Shown piece by piece: positions 51,861 through 60,216 of a DNA stretch of 64,000 nucleotides; position 1 is the stretch's first letter; each line of letters starts with the position of its first letter. The stretch spans positions 186,001-250,000 of the forward strand of contig NZ_CP125298.1 of the NCBI RefSeq assembly GCF_030412785.1, in the 5' to 3' direction. Below the pieces are notes generated by a model that did not search any database, was not told where the DNA came from, and saw nothing but the letters and a program-made list of their open reading frames with translations. This DNA comes from Paraburkholderia sabiae. GTDB lineage: Bacteria > Pseudomonadota > Gammaproteobacteria > Burkholderiales > Burkholderiaceae. A program made the translations under genes and the position numbers.

Positions 51861-52217
51861 TCAGTGGGCAGCGACGAGACGAAGACGCGAGATCGTCCTG
51901 TTCCGCACTGCCAGCGCACATGCGCTGATGAGCGCCGCGACCGGTGTGAGAACGAATACCAACCAGAAACCGACGCCTTGCACGAACGCGCTTCGCGCAT
52001 AGCCGTCTCCACTGAGGGACTCGACCATGAACGAAGCAAACGACAGCTGGTGAGATGCGACCTTTGCGAGATACGCATCAAGGCCGGCAATACCGGATGT
52101 CTGCAGCAGATGCAGCTGAAACTGCTGTTCGAGCAGGCAGCCATAGATGACCAGTGCGCAACCAATTGCAGCGAGCGCACTCATGAGAGCGGCTACGACG
52201 CTGAAGCGGTTAGACAT
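51861..52217 (-). CDS. Two-helix membrane protein of unknown function
   Basis: A 118-residue protein with transmembrane helices at about 8-28 and 80-103 and a soluble loop between them. TGGAG precedes the ATG and lies within reach of the pseudoknot arm upstream. No family was recognised. Confidence 0.6.
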   Translation of the reverse strand: MSNRFSVVAALMSALAAIGCALVIYGCLLEQQFQLHLLQTSGIAGLDAYLAKVASHQLSFASFMVESLSGDGYARSAFVQGVGFWLVFVLTPVAALISACALAVRNRTISRLRLVAAH

Positions 52218-52222
52218 TGCAA

Positions 52223-52272
52223 GACTCCAGCGAAACGGGAGCCGGGTCCCGTTGGGAGGGCTCCCAACGGGA
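52223..52272 (-). promoter_or_regulatory. Pseudoknot leader PK8
   Basis: Stem TCCCGTTGGGA with TCCCAACGGGA (52262-52272 and 52247-52257). Loop GGGAGCC (52259-52265) pairs 7 bases with the arm GGCTCCC (52237-52243). The arm's GGCTCC can pair with GGAGTC at the ribosome site (52224-52229) with one G-U. Confidence 0.72.
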
Positions 52273-52316
52273 TTGGATGGGCTTCAGGTGACAGACACCT
52301 GAACCGCTGACAGGGA

Positions 52317-52601
52317 TTACGACGGCAGACGGGTGAGGTAATGAAGATCGACTCGACCGCTCTTGACGAGCTCACGCTCGGCGTCGAACGGAACGTCGAA
52401 ATCGAACTTCACAGTGGCCGTTCCATCGCTCCACAGATACAGGATGGTGGCGTCGAACTGTCTGATCGGGAGCGTTGCGACAGCTTGCGCGGAAACACGC
52501 TGCTTTTCGCGAAAGCCCCACTTCTCAGCGATTCTCGCCGGATCTGCGGAAAGTGCCAAACGGCGGGCCAGCTCTTCCGAAACAATAGCTTTCTGCAGCA
52601 T
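52317..52601 (-). CDS. Small protein of unknown function
   Basis: A 94-residue protein with a helical first half and a beta second half (TATVKFDFDVPFDAE). AAGGAG precedes ATG 52601. It is the first gene of the 52.6-50.3 kb unit. Confidence 0.58.
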   Translation of the reverse strand: MLQKAIVSEELARRLALSADPARIAEKWGFREKQRVSAQAVATLPIRQFDATILYLWSDGTATVKFDFDVPFDAERELVKSGRVDLHYLTRLPS

Positions 52602-53185
52602 GGTGCAGCTCCTTGAAAAGGGAGCCGGTCCCAGAGGGAGGTGGCTCCCAGATGGGTACATGAAATGTGACGAACGCGAAGTCCGTCGTCGAGAGAAAGC
52701 GCGATGGGAAAACCCATCGGTAAAAGAAAAGGGCCGACGCGAACGTCAGCCCTTTCGATAAACCATCCAACTAGTGAATGGGTTGGAGAGAAAAAATCGA
52801 CGGACCTTGAGAGGTCGTCTGGAGGTCGATGCGCAGTAGCGCAGGGAATGAATCGAGTCTAACGGCCCTGATATGCGGCGCTGCCGCGGAATCATCCCGT
52901 TTTCGACCTGGCTTTCGTTCGCGGAGTCTTTCCAACGGACAAAAAAATGCCAGCCCGAAGGCTGGCGCGAAAAAGTTCGTAAGTGCTCGAGGGGTGGTCG
53001 TTACGAACCTGAGAGAGACTCCATTCTATGAGTACTCGATCCCTCAAATAGAGCGCAATGACGACTGATTTGATGTCCATTGGCTGGGGATTCGTACAGT
53101 TTTGTACTGGCGCGGAAGCAACTTGTAACTGGGCGGGAATACAACGTTGTTGCGTGATGTAGCGCACATCGAAATGTACGCTACA
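52602..53185 (-). other. Long regulatory leader with terminators and two RNA motifs
   Basis: No gene with good support. In minus-strand order it holds a terminator (GCCAGCC/GGCTGGC plus T7, 52941-52965), the shared leader hairpin GCGC-TACT-GCGC-ATCGACC (52826-52845), another terminator-like hairpin (GACGACC/GGTCCGTC then T6, 52795-52820), a third terminator (AGGGCTGACG/CGTCGGCCCT, 52725-52753), a CGATGGG/CCCATCG hairpin (52702-52719) and pseudoknot PK9. TAGACT lies 13 bases before the leader stem. Confidence 0.6.
52605..52656 (-). promoter_or_regulatory. Pseudoknot leader PK9
   Basis: Stem CCCATCTGGGA with TCCCTCTGGG (52646-52656 and 52630-52639). Loop GGGAGCC (52643-52649) pairs 7 bases with the arm GGCTCCC (52620-52626). 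The arm can instead pair GCTCC with GGAGC at the ribosome site (52605-52614). Confidence 0.74.
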
Positions 53186-53189
53186 TCAC
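53154..53189. repeat. Near-perfect 36-base palindrome
   Basis: GTGATGTAGCG (53154-53164) and CGCTACATCAC (53179-53189) are perfect 11-base arms; inside, ACAT and ATGT continue the symmetry around CGAA. It overlaps the stop of the 83-aa gene and has no T tract, so it may be a protein-binding or resolution site rather than a terminator. Confidence 0.7.
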
Positions 53190-53437
53190 CTTGGGCGCGG
53201 TCGTAGGAACGGACGCGGGGCTCGCGTGCCGTCGGTTGTGGGGAAGCCGCCCGCGTCATTCAGCGCCAAGAAAAGCCGCTCGCGACACGACTCCAGCCAC
53301 GCCAGTTCTGCACCCAATCTCGGCTTGTCCGCTCGCAAAGGGATGGGCATGGTTCTCGGGTCGGCCAACCACCCGCGTATCTGCGCAATCTCGGCATCGA
53401 CGTTCAGCAAATTTACCAGGCGATCAACAGGGCGCAT
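53186..53437 (-). CDS. Small protein of unknown function
   Basis: An 83-residue protein, helical with an Arg/Pro-rich end (RPFLRPRPR). GAGG precedes ATG 53437, and GGAGG lies a little earlier. No family was recognised. Confidence 0.5.
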   Translation of the reverse strand: MRPVDRLVNLLNVDAEIAQIRGWLADPRTMPIPLRADKPRLGAELAWLESCRERLFLALNDAGGFPTTDGTRAPRPFLRPRPR

Positions 53438-53953
53438 CCTCTCATCCTCCGACAACCACAATCTAGCCGTTCCGATCTCGTTTGTATATCAGGTACGCCG
53501 TGTGCTTCCCAGTCGATGCAGCTCCGCGCCGTCAGATCGTGTGAACTGCCCAGCTCGGTCTACCCATGGCGACACGTTCAGACAACCGGGCTCGACTTGA
53601 AGAGCCAGGCGCTTATCAGGACGCCTGGCTTTTTTTAGCGAGACATCGACGCCAAAACGCGGCATGAGTGATGCTAGATTCGTCTTGCATCGCAAGCGGT
53701 CATCGAACGGACATCCGACGACCGCATTCAGGACGGCCGGTGCGACGGGGACGCCCGGCCTCCCTTCTCGCGACTAGTGGACCAGGCAGGGATGCAACAT
53801 GGATGGCAGCGCGCCCCGGGCGTTTCCAATCGCGCTCGGAGCGCTTCGAGGCCAGGCGACTGTTCAGTCTGTCTGGCCTTTTTCTTGTAGCACAACGGGT
53901 GCGCCCCTTGAGCACGTTGATACGCGGATTGCGCCAGCGAAAGCGCATGTACC
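53438..53953 (+). ncRNA. Gene-free region with two possible tandem small RNAs
   Basis: No supported protein gene. Two strong plus-strand terminators lie 240 bases apart: GCCAGGCG/CGCCTGGC plus T7 (53604-53636) and AGGCCAG/CTGGCCT plus T5 (53849-53883). Their left arms share GCCAGGCG. No plus-strand coding gene precedes either, so each may end a small RNA of roughly 100-200 bases. I see no convincing promoter. Confidence 0.4.
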
Positions 53954-54442
53954 CTATGACCCGTTTCGGGCGTCGTCGTCCTTGAGCCCCGCTATCAAGT
54001 CGGATGCGCTGACTCCGCTCCCTGTCTCTGCGTCATGGAAATCGGGCGGTAAGGTGGGTGGCGCATCTTCCGCTGCTACTCCGGAGCGGCGCTCGTCCAG
54101 GAGAAGCCGGATCGTCCGTAGAAGTTCGGGGAGGTCAAACGGCTTTCTGAAGAAGGCATCCCAAAGCGTCTCACCGGAATCTGGATCAGCGTCGGCTGAC
54201 ACCATGACAACGGGCAATGATCGAAAGACAGGATCGGCTCGCAAGTTTTTGCATAGCCTAACTCCGTCCATATGAGGCATTGACCAATCGGTAACGATCA
54301 AATCTGCGCCTGTCACGCCGAGGTCAGCCAGTGCTTCCACGCCGCTGGCGGCACCAACGACTGTGTAACCTTCATTCGAAAGGAGCAGTTCGAGCGATAG
54401 CCTGGTTGCCTGATCATCTTCGACCAGAAGAATCGTCTCCAT
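53954..54442 (-). CDS. Single-domain response regulator
   Basis: A 162-residue protein with a receiver domain (residues 1-120): acidic pair EDD at 9-11, phosphoacceptor Asp in VTDWSMP (near 53), VVMVSAD and the switch Lys in FFRKPFD. It has no DNA-binding domain; the tail is acidic and Pro-rich. It is probably a partner of the hybrid kinase encoded upstream. I start at ATG 54442; a TTG lies 24 bases earlier. Confidence 0.82.
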   Translation of the reverse strand: METILLVEDDQATRLSLELLLSNEGYTVVGAASGVEALADLGVTGADLIVTDWSMPHMDGVRLCKNLRADPVFRSLPVVMVSADADPDSGETLWDAFFRKPFDLPELLRTIRLLLDERRSGVAAEDAPPTLPPDFHDAETGSGVSASDLIAGLKDDDARNGS

Positions 54443-54521
54443 TCCGTAACTCGTCAGCAATTCCAAAATCGCAACAAGATCAGCAACTTACGGGCCTGAC
54501 GAAGCGGAAAAAGATGTAGGT

Positions 54522-56102
54522 CTATTGCTTGATTAGCCTTGCCAGCGCGTCAATGAGCTTTGCCGGGTCAACCGGCTTGGCGAGGTAGTCGTCGAAACCG
54601 GCCGCTCTCGCCATCTGCTCGTCCTCCGCTCTCACGTGTCCGCTAAGCGCAATGGCGGGAGCCGTGATTCCTCGCGCCCGAATGGATTGCAGCAGTTCGC
54701 ATCCGCTAGCGCCCGACATGGTCAGGTCTGAGACGATTGCGTCGGGTAGAGTGCGCTCAATCAACGGGTGAGCCTCCTCTGCCGACGTCGCTGTAAGAAC
54801 CTGAATATCTTCGAACTGCAGCGTCAATGCGAGTGCTTGCAGAGTGTCTTCATCGTCTTCGACCAGGAGAACGGTGCGCCCCTTGATGGCGGATTCGAGA
54901 TCGGCATGCGGGGATTCTGCTGAAGCATCGGATGGATGACTCCGGACGGTCGGTAAGACGACTGTGAAAGACGCGCCTTGTCCCGGCCCGGCGCTTTGCG
55001 CTGTGATCTCGCCGCCATGCATCAAGACGATACTTCGCGCGATTGCAAGGCCGAGCCCGAGGCCCGCGCGCTCACGGTTCACCGTGCTTTCGACCTGGAC
55101 AAATGGCTCGAAAATCTCGGTTAGCCGTTCAGGCGGAATGCCGGCGCCCGTGTCCGCAATGCGGATGCTCACCGTGTTGCCGGTTTCCACAAGCGACGGC
55201 AGAATTTTCCCGCCTTGTTCGGTATGTTTCAGGGCGTTGTTAAGCAGGTTCCCAAAAACCTGTTGGAGCCGTGGGCCGTCACCCTGCACATAAACCGGCT
55301 CTGCTACAAGGTCAGCGACAAAGACGCCTTTCTCGCCCGCAATGGGTCGGATTTCCTGCAAGGCCGCGTTGAAGCAGTCTGTCACAGCGATGAGCGACCG
55401 CGTGACCGTGAATTTCCCCCGCTTGATGCGGGTCACGTCCACGAGGTCGTCAACAAGCCGCCTTTGCGTTATGACGCTGCGACGGATAACTGAGATGCCG
55501 TTACGGACAAACGCGCCGTCATCGGAGGCCCGGTCCAGCAGTTCCACCCATGCCAGGATCGATGTCAGCGGTGCACGGATTTCATGCGAAACGGCGGCAA
55601 CGAAAGCGTCCTTCGCCTCGCTCGCCGATTGGGCAGCCTGCCGCTGCGCGCGCTCGCTCTCGATTAATGCATCACGTTCCGCTTCAAGGCGCTTCTGCTC
55701 GGAAATATCGATGGTGATACCGTCAAACCTGATCGGGCGGCCATCGTCATCGAAGCAGGCACTTCCTTTTGCTCTGAGCCATCATACATCGCCGCTCGGC
55801 GAGACCGTCCGATATTCGACGTCGTACGGCTCACCGCCGCTGATGCAACGTTCAACGGCAGCGCGTGTCCGCTCCCGGTCGTCCCGATGGATCGTCTGAT
55901 AAAAGGTCTCCGCGTCGATGTCGGCGTCGGGCGTATCCGGGTCAAGCCAGAAGTGAATTTTGCAGCGTGCGTTCCAGCACAGTCGGTCGGGAGGTAGCGG
56001 ACAATAGAATGTCCCGATCTCTGCCGCCTCCGCCGCGCGTCCGAGTCGGTCACGTGTCTGCTCGGCTGATTCCAGATTCGGGCGCAGTCGGTAATCCGTC
56101 AT
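54522..56102 (-). pseudogene. Hybrid histidine kinase split by one TGA
   Basis: One continuous frame of about 526 codons encodes PAS (about 30-140), HisKA with SHEIRAPLTSIL, HATPase (NLLNNALKHT, DTGAGIP, GLGLGLAIA) and a C-terminal receiver (VEDDED, VSDLTMSG, AKPVD). It is interrupted only by TGA at 55782-55784, between GDV and WLRAKG; CGA (Arg) there would restore it. It could be a recent nonsense mutation or a read-through site. The distal part alone, from a GTG at 55547, lacks the phosphorylatable His. Confidence 0.75.
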
Positions 56103-56476
56103 CGTGGTTTCGCGTCCTTTCTCCCCATAGTGAGAGTGTTGGTCATGCGGCTCGTGAAAAACGATGCACATGCGTTGGGAAACGCGCGAACAACTCCAAT
56201 ACTGGCGACGCATGAAATGTGCCGCGCGGTAGCGCGATCATACAGTCGTCCGATTACTGACGAAGACAAACAAAAAAAAGCGCGCCGCACCAGGGGGGCG
56301 CACGCGCTCTGAGAACACGCGCAACATGACGGGGGCCATGCTGCGTTATTGGGCTTACCGAACGGGAATCGGCTGAACCCGCTAACGATACTAGCAGCGC
56401 ATCGCATCAGCATACATTGACAGTGGCCGTACGTATGCGTTGCGATTCGTACAGCCGCGCGTATGCGTGCGGACTG
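56103..56476 (-). terminator. Intergenic region with a terminator for the 58-56.5 kb genes
   Basis: The stem AGCGCG/CGCGCT with extended GC pairing (56279-56308) is followed by eight T on the minus strand (56271-56278). To its right are two CGTATGCGT copies (near 56433 and 56461), a short direct repeat of unknown use. No gene is supported here. Confidence 0.65.
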
Positions 56477-56722
56477 CTACTCAGAGTCCGAAACATCCCC
56501 TTCCCCCCCTCGGGACGCCAATGTCCATCGCTCGGGAGGCGTCGCCGTGACAGTGATTCTATTCAGTAATGCGCCGCATTCCTCACACCGATACTTGAGA
56601 TACTGCGCTACGGGATGCGATGACGTTCCGAAGGTGCCAGAACCAGCTAACTGCAATCGGTTATGCGGCGGCTTTGCCGAGGAGTGGCCGATCAATGCCG
56701 CACAGGACTGACAGACTTTCAT
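56477..56722 (-). CDS. Zinc-ribbon protein, paralogue A
   Basis: An 81-residue protein with CQSC at 4-7 and CEEC near 47-50, a zinc-ribbon arrangement. It is clearly paralogous to the protein encoded at 57.2 kb: both share CxSCxxLIG, L-x-GxGxFG, S-x-PVxxYxxYRC and a late RW. The frame is open upstream, but ATG 56722 matches the paralogue's start. It probably binds nucleic acid or protein. Confidence 0.65.
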   Translation of the reverse strand: MKVCQSCAALIGHSSAKPPHNRLQLAGSGTFGTSSHPVAQYLKYRCEECGALLNRITVTATPPERWTLASRGGEGDVSDSE

Positions 56723-56827
56723 TTGACGCCCCGATTTGATGCCGATATAGGTTACAGCCTGAAAGAGTAATGCCTGTGCGGTATGCCTCACTTAATGGGC
56801 GGATATCCGATGGCTGTCCGGGCCCGG

Positions 56828-57097
56828 CTAAACTCGGAGAATCCTGCCGACCGTTTTATTAAACTCGGCCGTCGCATCGTCGATCGCTTCGTCGGCCTCA
56901 TCTTCGAGGTTGTCGACGTTCGCATCGAAGACTTCCTGAAGCGTCAGGTAAGCGGCAATGATGCTGTCCACCTGCTCGCTAGTGGACAACGCGTAGACGG
57001 CCTCGCCGAGCGCTTCCATAAAGTCACCGCGGCTGCCGCCTATCAGGCCGTCGGCGTTGTTTTCCAGATCGTCCTTGAACTGTTCCACGTCTGCCAT
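56828..57097 (-). CDS. Small acidic helical protein
   Basis: An 89-residue, very acidic helical protein (DNLEDEADEAIDDATAEF). GGAGGAAA is a strong ribosome site for ATG 57097. The charge suggests DNA mimicry or an interaction adaptor, but this is only a guess. Confidence 0.62.
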   Translation of the reverse strand: MADVEQFKDDLENNADGLIGGSRGDFMEALGEAVYALSTSEQVDSIIAAYLTLQEVFDANVDNLEDEADEAIDDATAEFNKTVGRILRV

Positions 57098-57150
57098 GTT
57101 TTCCTCCAGGCGTATTTCCGGGATAGATCCGCAAAGCGGCTGACGCTGCT

Positions 57151-57396
57151 CTATTCGTGCTCCGCCAATGCCTCTGCGAGCGTGCCGGGGGCAATCGCCC
57201 ACCGGTCAAACGGCGCGCCTGCTCGCGTGTTTTGGTGCAACCACGCGCCGCAGCTCGTGCACCGGTACTGCATGTAGTGCTTGACCGGATTAGAAGGCGG
57301 CCCAAACACGCCAGCCCCCTGAAGGCGCAGGTAAGCGTGCGGTGACTCCGATGCCGGTTGTCCAATCAGTTTTTGACAGGAATTGCAAAGTCTCAT
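57151..57396 (-). CDS. Zinc-ribbon protein, paralogue B
   Basis: An 81-residue paralogue of the 56.5 kb protein, with CNSC at 4-7 and CTSC near 46-49. The start overlaps the upstream stop as ATGA. Two copies in one unit suggest a duplication with diverged partners. Confidence 0.68.
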   Translation of the reverse strand: MRLCNSCQKLIGQPASESPHAYLRLQGAGVFGPPSNPVKHYMQYRCTSCGAWLHQNTRAGAPFDRWAIAPGTLAEALAEHE

Positions 57397-58006
57397 GTGG
57401 TGTTACCTCCGGGCGTTGGCGAGCCCGGTCGGTCAGGCGTTGGGCTGAACGTCTGTGTAAATGCTGCCGCCATTGCATCGGTTTTCGTCTCGCTTCCCTT
57501 GCTGCTGCCGTAGAAAAACCCTACGACCTGCTGTGCATTGGCGCTCACGTAGCCGATAACCGTTCCGACGAAGCCTGCCACCATGCCGACCAGCGCTGCG
57601 TTTTCGACGACGACATGGCCTGCCAGCAATGCATATGCCCCATACATAGACGCAAACACGACGACGGCAAACGTCGCGAGAATCACGACGCCGAGCCAGA
57701 ACACCTTATCGTTGCGTGCGTTCGCGGTGTCCTGCACGTACAGCGTCTGTTCCTGTACGGCGAGCGCGGCAAGCGCTTCCTTGTCTTTAAAGCCTGCTTC
57801 GGCCATGCGCGCGGCGTAGTCCTGATCCGCTTTTGCAGCAGTGCGCTTCGCGCAAGCTCTCGATGGCGACGCGGTTCGCTTCGATCTGCGCGACGTGCTC
57901 CCGCACGCGGTCGCGCGGGCTCTCGCCACCGAACCTCGGCCGTACGCGCCTTGACTTCCTGCTGCAGCTGCGAAGATGAATCATCACCTTCACTTCTGCA
58001 CGCCAT
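57393..58006 (-). pseudogene. Membrane protein gene with two frameshifts
   Basis: Three frames appear to make one protein: residues from ATG 58006 (QLQQEVKARTAEV), then a frame with EHVAQIEANRVAIESLREA, then the frame with KADQDYAARMAEAGF and two transmembrane helices (FWLGVVILATFAVVVFA; AALVGMVAGFVGTVIGYV). The joins l lie near 57935 and 57850. The coiled-coil plus two-helix layout is common in phage- or plasmid-borne small membrane proteins. It starts in a CATG shared with the divergent PP-loop gene. Confidence 0.55.
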
Positions 58007-59204
58007 GTCCCTTCAGATCATCGACCTCTCGGCACTTCGCCAGCGCATCGACCACAACGTCGTGCGCGTCGGCCGCTTCGTGACCAGCACCCCGGAAGTG
58101 GATGCCCTTCTTGATGCTGACGCCGTCGTAGCGATCGGCGTCAGTGGCGGAAAGGACAGTGTGGCCTGTGCACTCGCTGTCGCACGTCACCTCGACCTGA
58201 TCGGTCATACCGGCCCACGAGTGCTGGTTCACGCGGACCTGGGCCGCGTCGAATGGAAAGACAGCGCGCCGACGTGCGAACGGCTTGCAGCGCATCTCGG
58301 CTGGGAACTGCTGACAGTACGCCGTCAAGCCGGCGACATGCTCGCGCGGTGGCAAAAGCGATGGGAGAACAACGTCATGCGTTACAGAGAACTGTCGTGC
58401 GTTCGACTGATCCTGCCATGGAGCACCCCGTCCATGCGGTTCTGCACGTCCGAACTGAAGACGGCGGTGATCACGAGCGCGCTGAAAAAACGCTACCCGC
58501 AGCATGACATCGTGAACGTGACGGGCGTTCGCCGTCAGGAAAGTTCGGCACGCAGCAAGATGCCGGTCGCAGCGCCCCTCGCCGCGCTGACCCGCCGCAA
58601 TCATCGTGGCGTGACGTGGAACGCCATTATCGAATGGCCGGTAGAGGATGTCTTTGCGGAGATCGCGGATGCTGGACTGGCCCTGCACGAGGCCTACACG
58701 CGATATGGCGCGTCGCGCGTCTCGTGCGCATTCTGCATCATGAGTTCGCTCGACGACCTGCGCGCCGCTACTGGATGCGCAGATAACCACGACCTGTACC
58801 GGGAAATGGTTGCGATGGAGGTTGCTTCGACCTTCGCGTTTCAAGGGCAACGCTGGCTCGCTGACGTCGCACCAGACCTTCTTTCCCCTTCGTTGAAAGC
58901 GGACGTCGAGCGCGCCAAGCTCGCGGCCGCCAAGCGTCAGGCAATCGAAGCCGAGATACCCGCACATCTGCTTTACACGGCTGGCTGGCCGACCACGCGG
59001 CCAACTGTGGAAGAAGCCGCGCTAATCGCCAGCGTTCGTTCGCGCGTTGCGAAGCTGCTGGGCATCGACGTCGACCACACGACGGCCGCTTCTGTGCTCG
59101 CGCGCTACGACGCCCTTCTCGCCGCACGCCCGGTTTCGGATGCGACGCGGGACAGCCCTGCACTGGTCCCAGTCGCACCGCATCAGGCCGAATTCGCATT
59201 CTAA
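58005..59204 (+). CDS. PP-loop/PAPS reductase family protein
   Basis: A 399-residue protein with PP-loop GVSGGKDSVA (about 45-54), a long ATP-pyrophosphatase fold, a CTSEL block and SCAFCIMSS (about 244), which could bind a metal or Fe-S. It is a second, shorter relative of the PP-loop protein at 16.7 kb. Such proteins act in sulfur activation or nucleic-acid modification. No ribosome site precedes ATG 58005, so translation may be leaderless or the start may differ. Confidence 0.75.
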   Translation: MSLQIIDLSALRQRIDHNVVRVGRFVTSTPEVDALLDADAVVAIGVSGGKDSVACALAVARHLDLIGHTGPRVLVHADLGRVEWKDSAPTCERLAAHLGWELLTVRRQAGDMLARWQKRWENNVMRYRELSCVRLILPWSTPSMRFCTSELKTAVITSALKKRYPQHDIVNVTGVRRQESSARSKMPVAAPLAALTRRNHRGVTWNAIIEWPVEDVFAEIADAGLALHEAYTRYGASRVSCAFCIMSSLDDLRAATGCADNHDLYREMVAMEVASTFAFQGQRWLADVAPDLLSPSLKADVERAKLAAAKRQAIEAEIPAHLLYTAGWPTTRPTVEEAALIASVRSRVAKLLGIDVDHTTAASVLARYDALLAARPVSDATRDSPALVPVAPHQAEFAF

Positions 59205-59270
59205 AACCCGAGCGGTGCTGGCTGGCCGCTTCTAACCCACTCCTTTCACAACCCCACGAGGAATAGCTTC

Positions 59271-59600
59271 ATGAGTAATCGAAACGATGGAACGGCAGCC
59301 GTCATCGGTTTTGTCGTATTGGCCGCGCTCGCAGTTTTGCTCGCGCTCTCGCGCGCAATCGGCGCCAGCTTTTCATCGGTGTGCACTGCGGCCTTCCCGA
59401 TCACGTTCGCTGCTGTCATCGCGGTTGCTGCGTGGCGCTTTCTCGAGGACTTTGGACCTGCGCTTCTCGCAGGCTTTGCCGCGATCGCGTGGCCAGCGCT
59501 TTGGCCCGTTCTCGACAGCATCGCCAACGGCGGGCGGGACACGGACACCTACTTTCGTCCGATGGACGATCCGTTCATCAATAGCGTGTGGCTGAAATAG
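59271..59600 (+). CDS. Membrane protein of unknown function
   Basis: A 109-residue protein with about three hydrophobic helices (9-30, 35-55, 62-82). GAGGAA precedes ATG 59271. The frame continues past its TAG stop with 24 codons that encode a further membrane helix (VILVVLIALALYV) to TAA 59673, so the stop may be a recent mutation or allow read-through. Confidence 0.6.
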   Translation: MSNRNDGTAAVIGFVVLAALAVLLALSRAIGASFSSVCTAAFPITFAAVIAVAAWRFLEDFGPALLAGFAAIAWPALWPVLDSIANGGRDTDTYFRPMDDPFINSVWLK

Positions 59601-59819
59601 GCCGTCGAAGTCATCCTCGTAGTATTGATCGCCCTTGCGCTTTATGTGCGCCATCGGCGCGGTCGATACTGGTAAGCACGAGAGACGTTGCAATTTGGGG
59701 GCGCCTCCCGAGACTGGCAGGTGCCGCACCGACGAGTTTTAGGTGTATGCCGCGACCGCGTTCCGCAATATCGGCCTCCAGAGCGCCGAGTCGAACTGAT
59801 CGAAAAAAGGGTGGCTACA

Positions 59820-59867
59820 TGAGCGAGAACAGCAAAATCCAATGGACCGACCACACGTTCAATCCCT
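59820..59867 (+). pseudogene. Truncated DUF5131 (phage Gp37/Gp68-like) gene
   Basis: The first 16 codons (MSENSKIQWTDHTFNP) match the very characteristic N terminus of DUF5131 proteins, which continue with WxGCxKVSxGC and a radical-SAM-like Cys cluster. Here a stop codon follows at once and the sequence changes. The gene was cut by insertion of the recombinase element to the right. Confidence 0.75.
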
Positions 59868-59960
59868 GATATGTGACCCTTGTTTGTTGCGCATTGTATT
59901 AGGGACAGCTATAGTTCGCCGGGGTGGTTGTATTGGCAATCTTTCTTCCTCGTAGCTCGG

Positions 59961-60088
59961 AGCCTGTGGAGCTTGTGGGCTAGGCTGGAGACTGTGGGCG
60001 GGTTGTGGGCAACCTGAAGGGTTGTCCACGAGCCGTCCATAGGAAGCAGCCGGTCCTCCGAAGGAGGAAGTCCACAAATCCACAGGCT
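59961..60088. repeat. TGTGG-rich end region with inverted repeats
   Basis: AGCCTGTGGA (59961-59970) and TCCACAGGCT (60079-60088) form a perfect 10-base inverted repeat, extended by imperfect TTGTGG/CCACAA. Between them are several more TGTGG or CCACA copies (59974, 59993, 60004, 60025, 60072). They look like recombinase binding sites at the element's end; a DnaA-box-like role is a less likely choice. Confidence 0.55.
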
Positions 60089-60216
60089 GATGCACCACTA
60101 ACCAATGGAAAAGGAGATTTGAAGTTGGTGCTCCGAATACCGTCTGCTCCCCACGCGCCCCATTGGCTTCTGGGCCGAACCTGGGATGCCTACCCGGCGC
60201 CGGAGAAGATCGCGGC

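Noticed and set aside
52892..53080. Frame starting MDIKSVVIALYL on the minus strand
   Set aside because: It would run through a strong terminator hairpin and has no ribosome site.
57342..58004. Upstream extension of the second PP-loop gene
   Set aside because: The frame is open but antisense to the membrane-protein pseudogene and Cys/Arg-rich; the PP-loop protein begins naturally at 58005.
59961..60088. Replication origin with DnaA boxes
   Set aside because: The TGTGG/CCACA copies only partly fit the DnaA box and sit at the end of a recombinase element, where recombinase sites are more likely.
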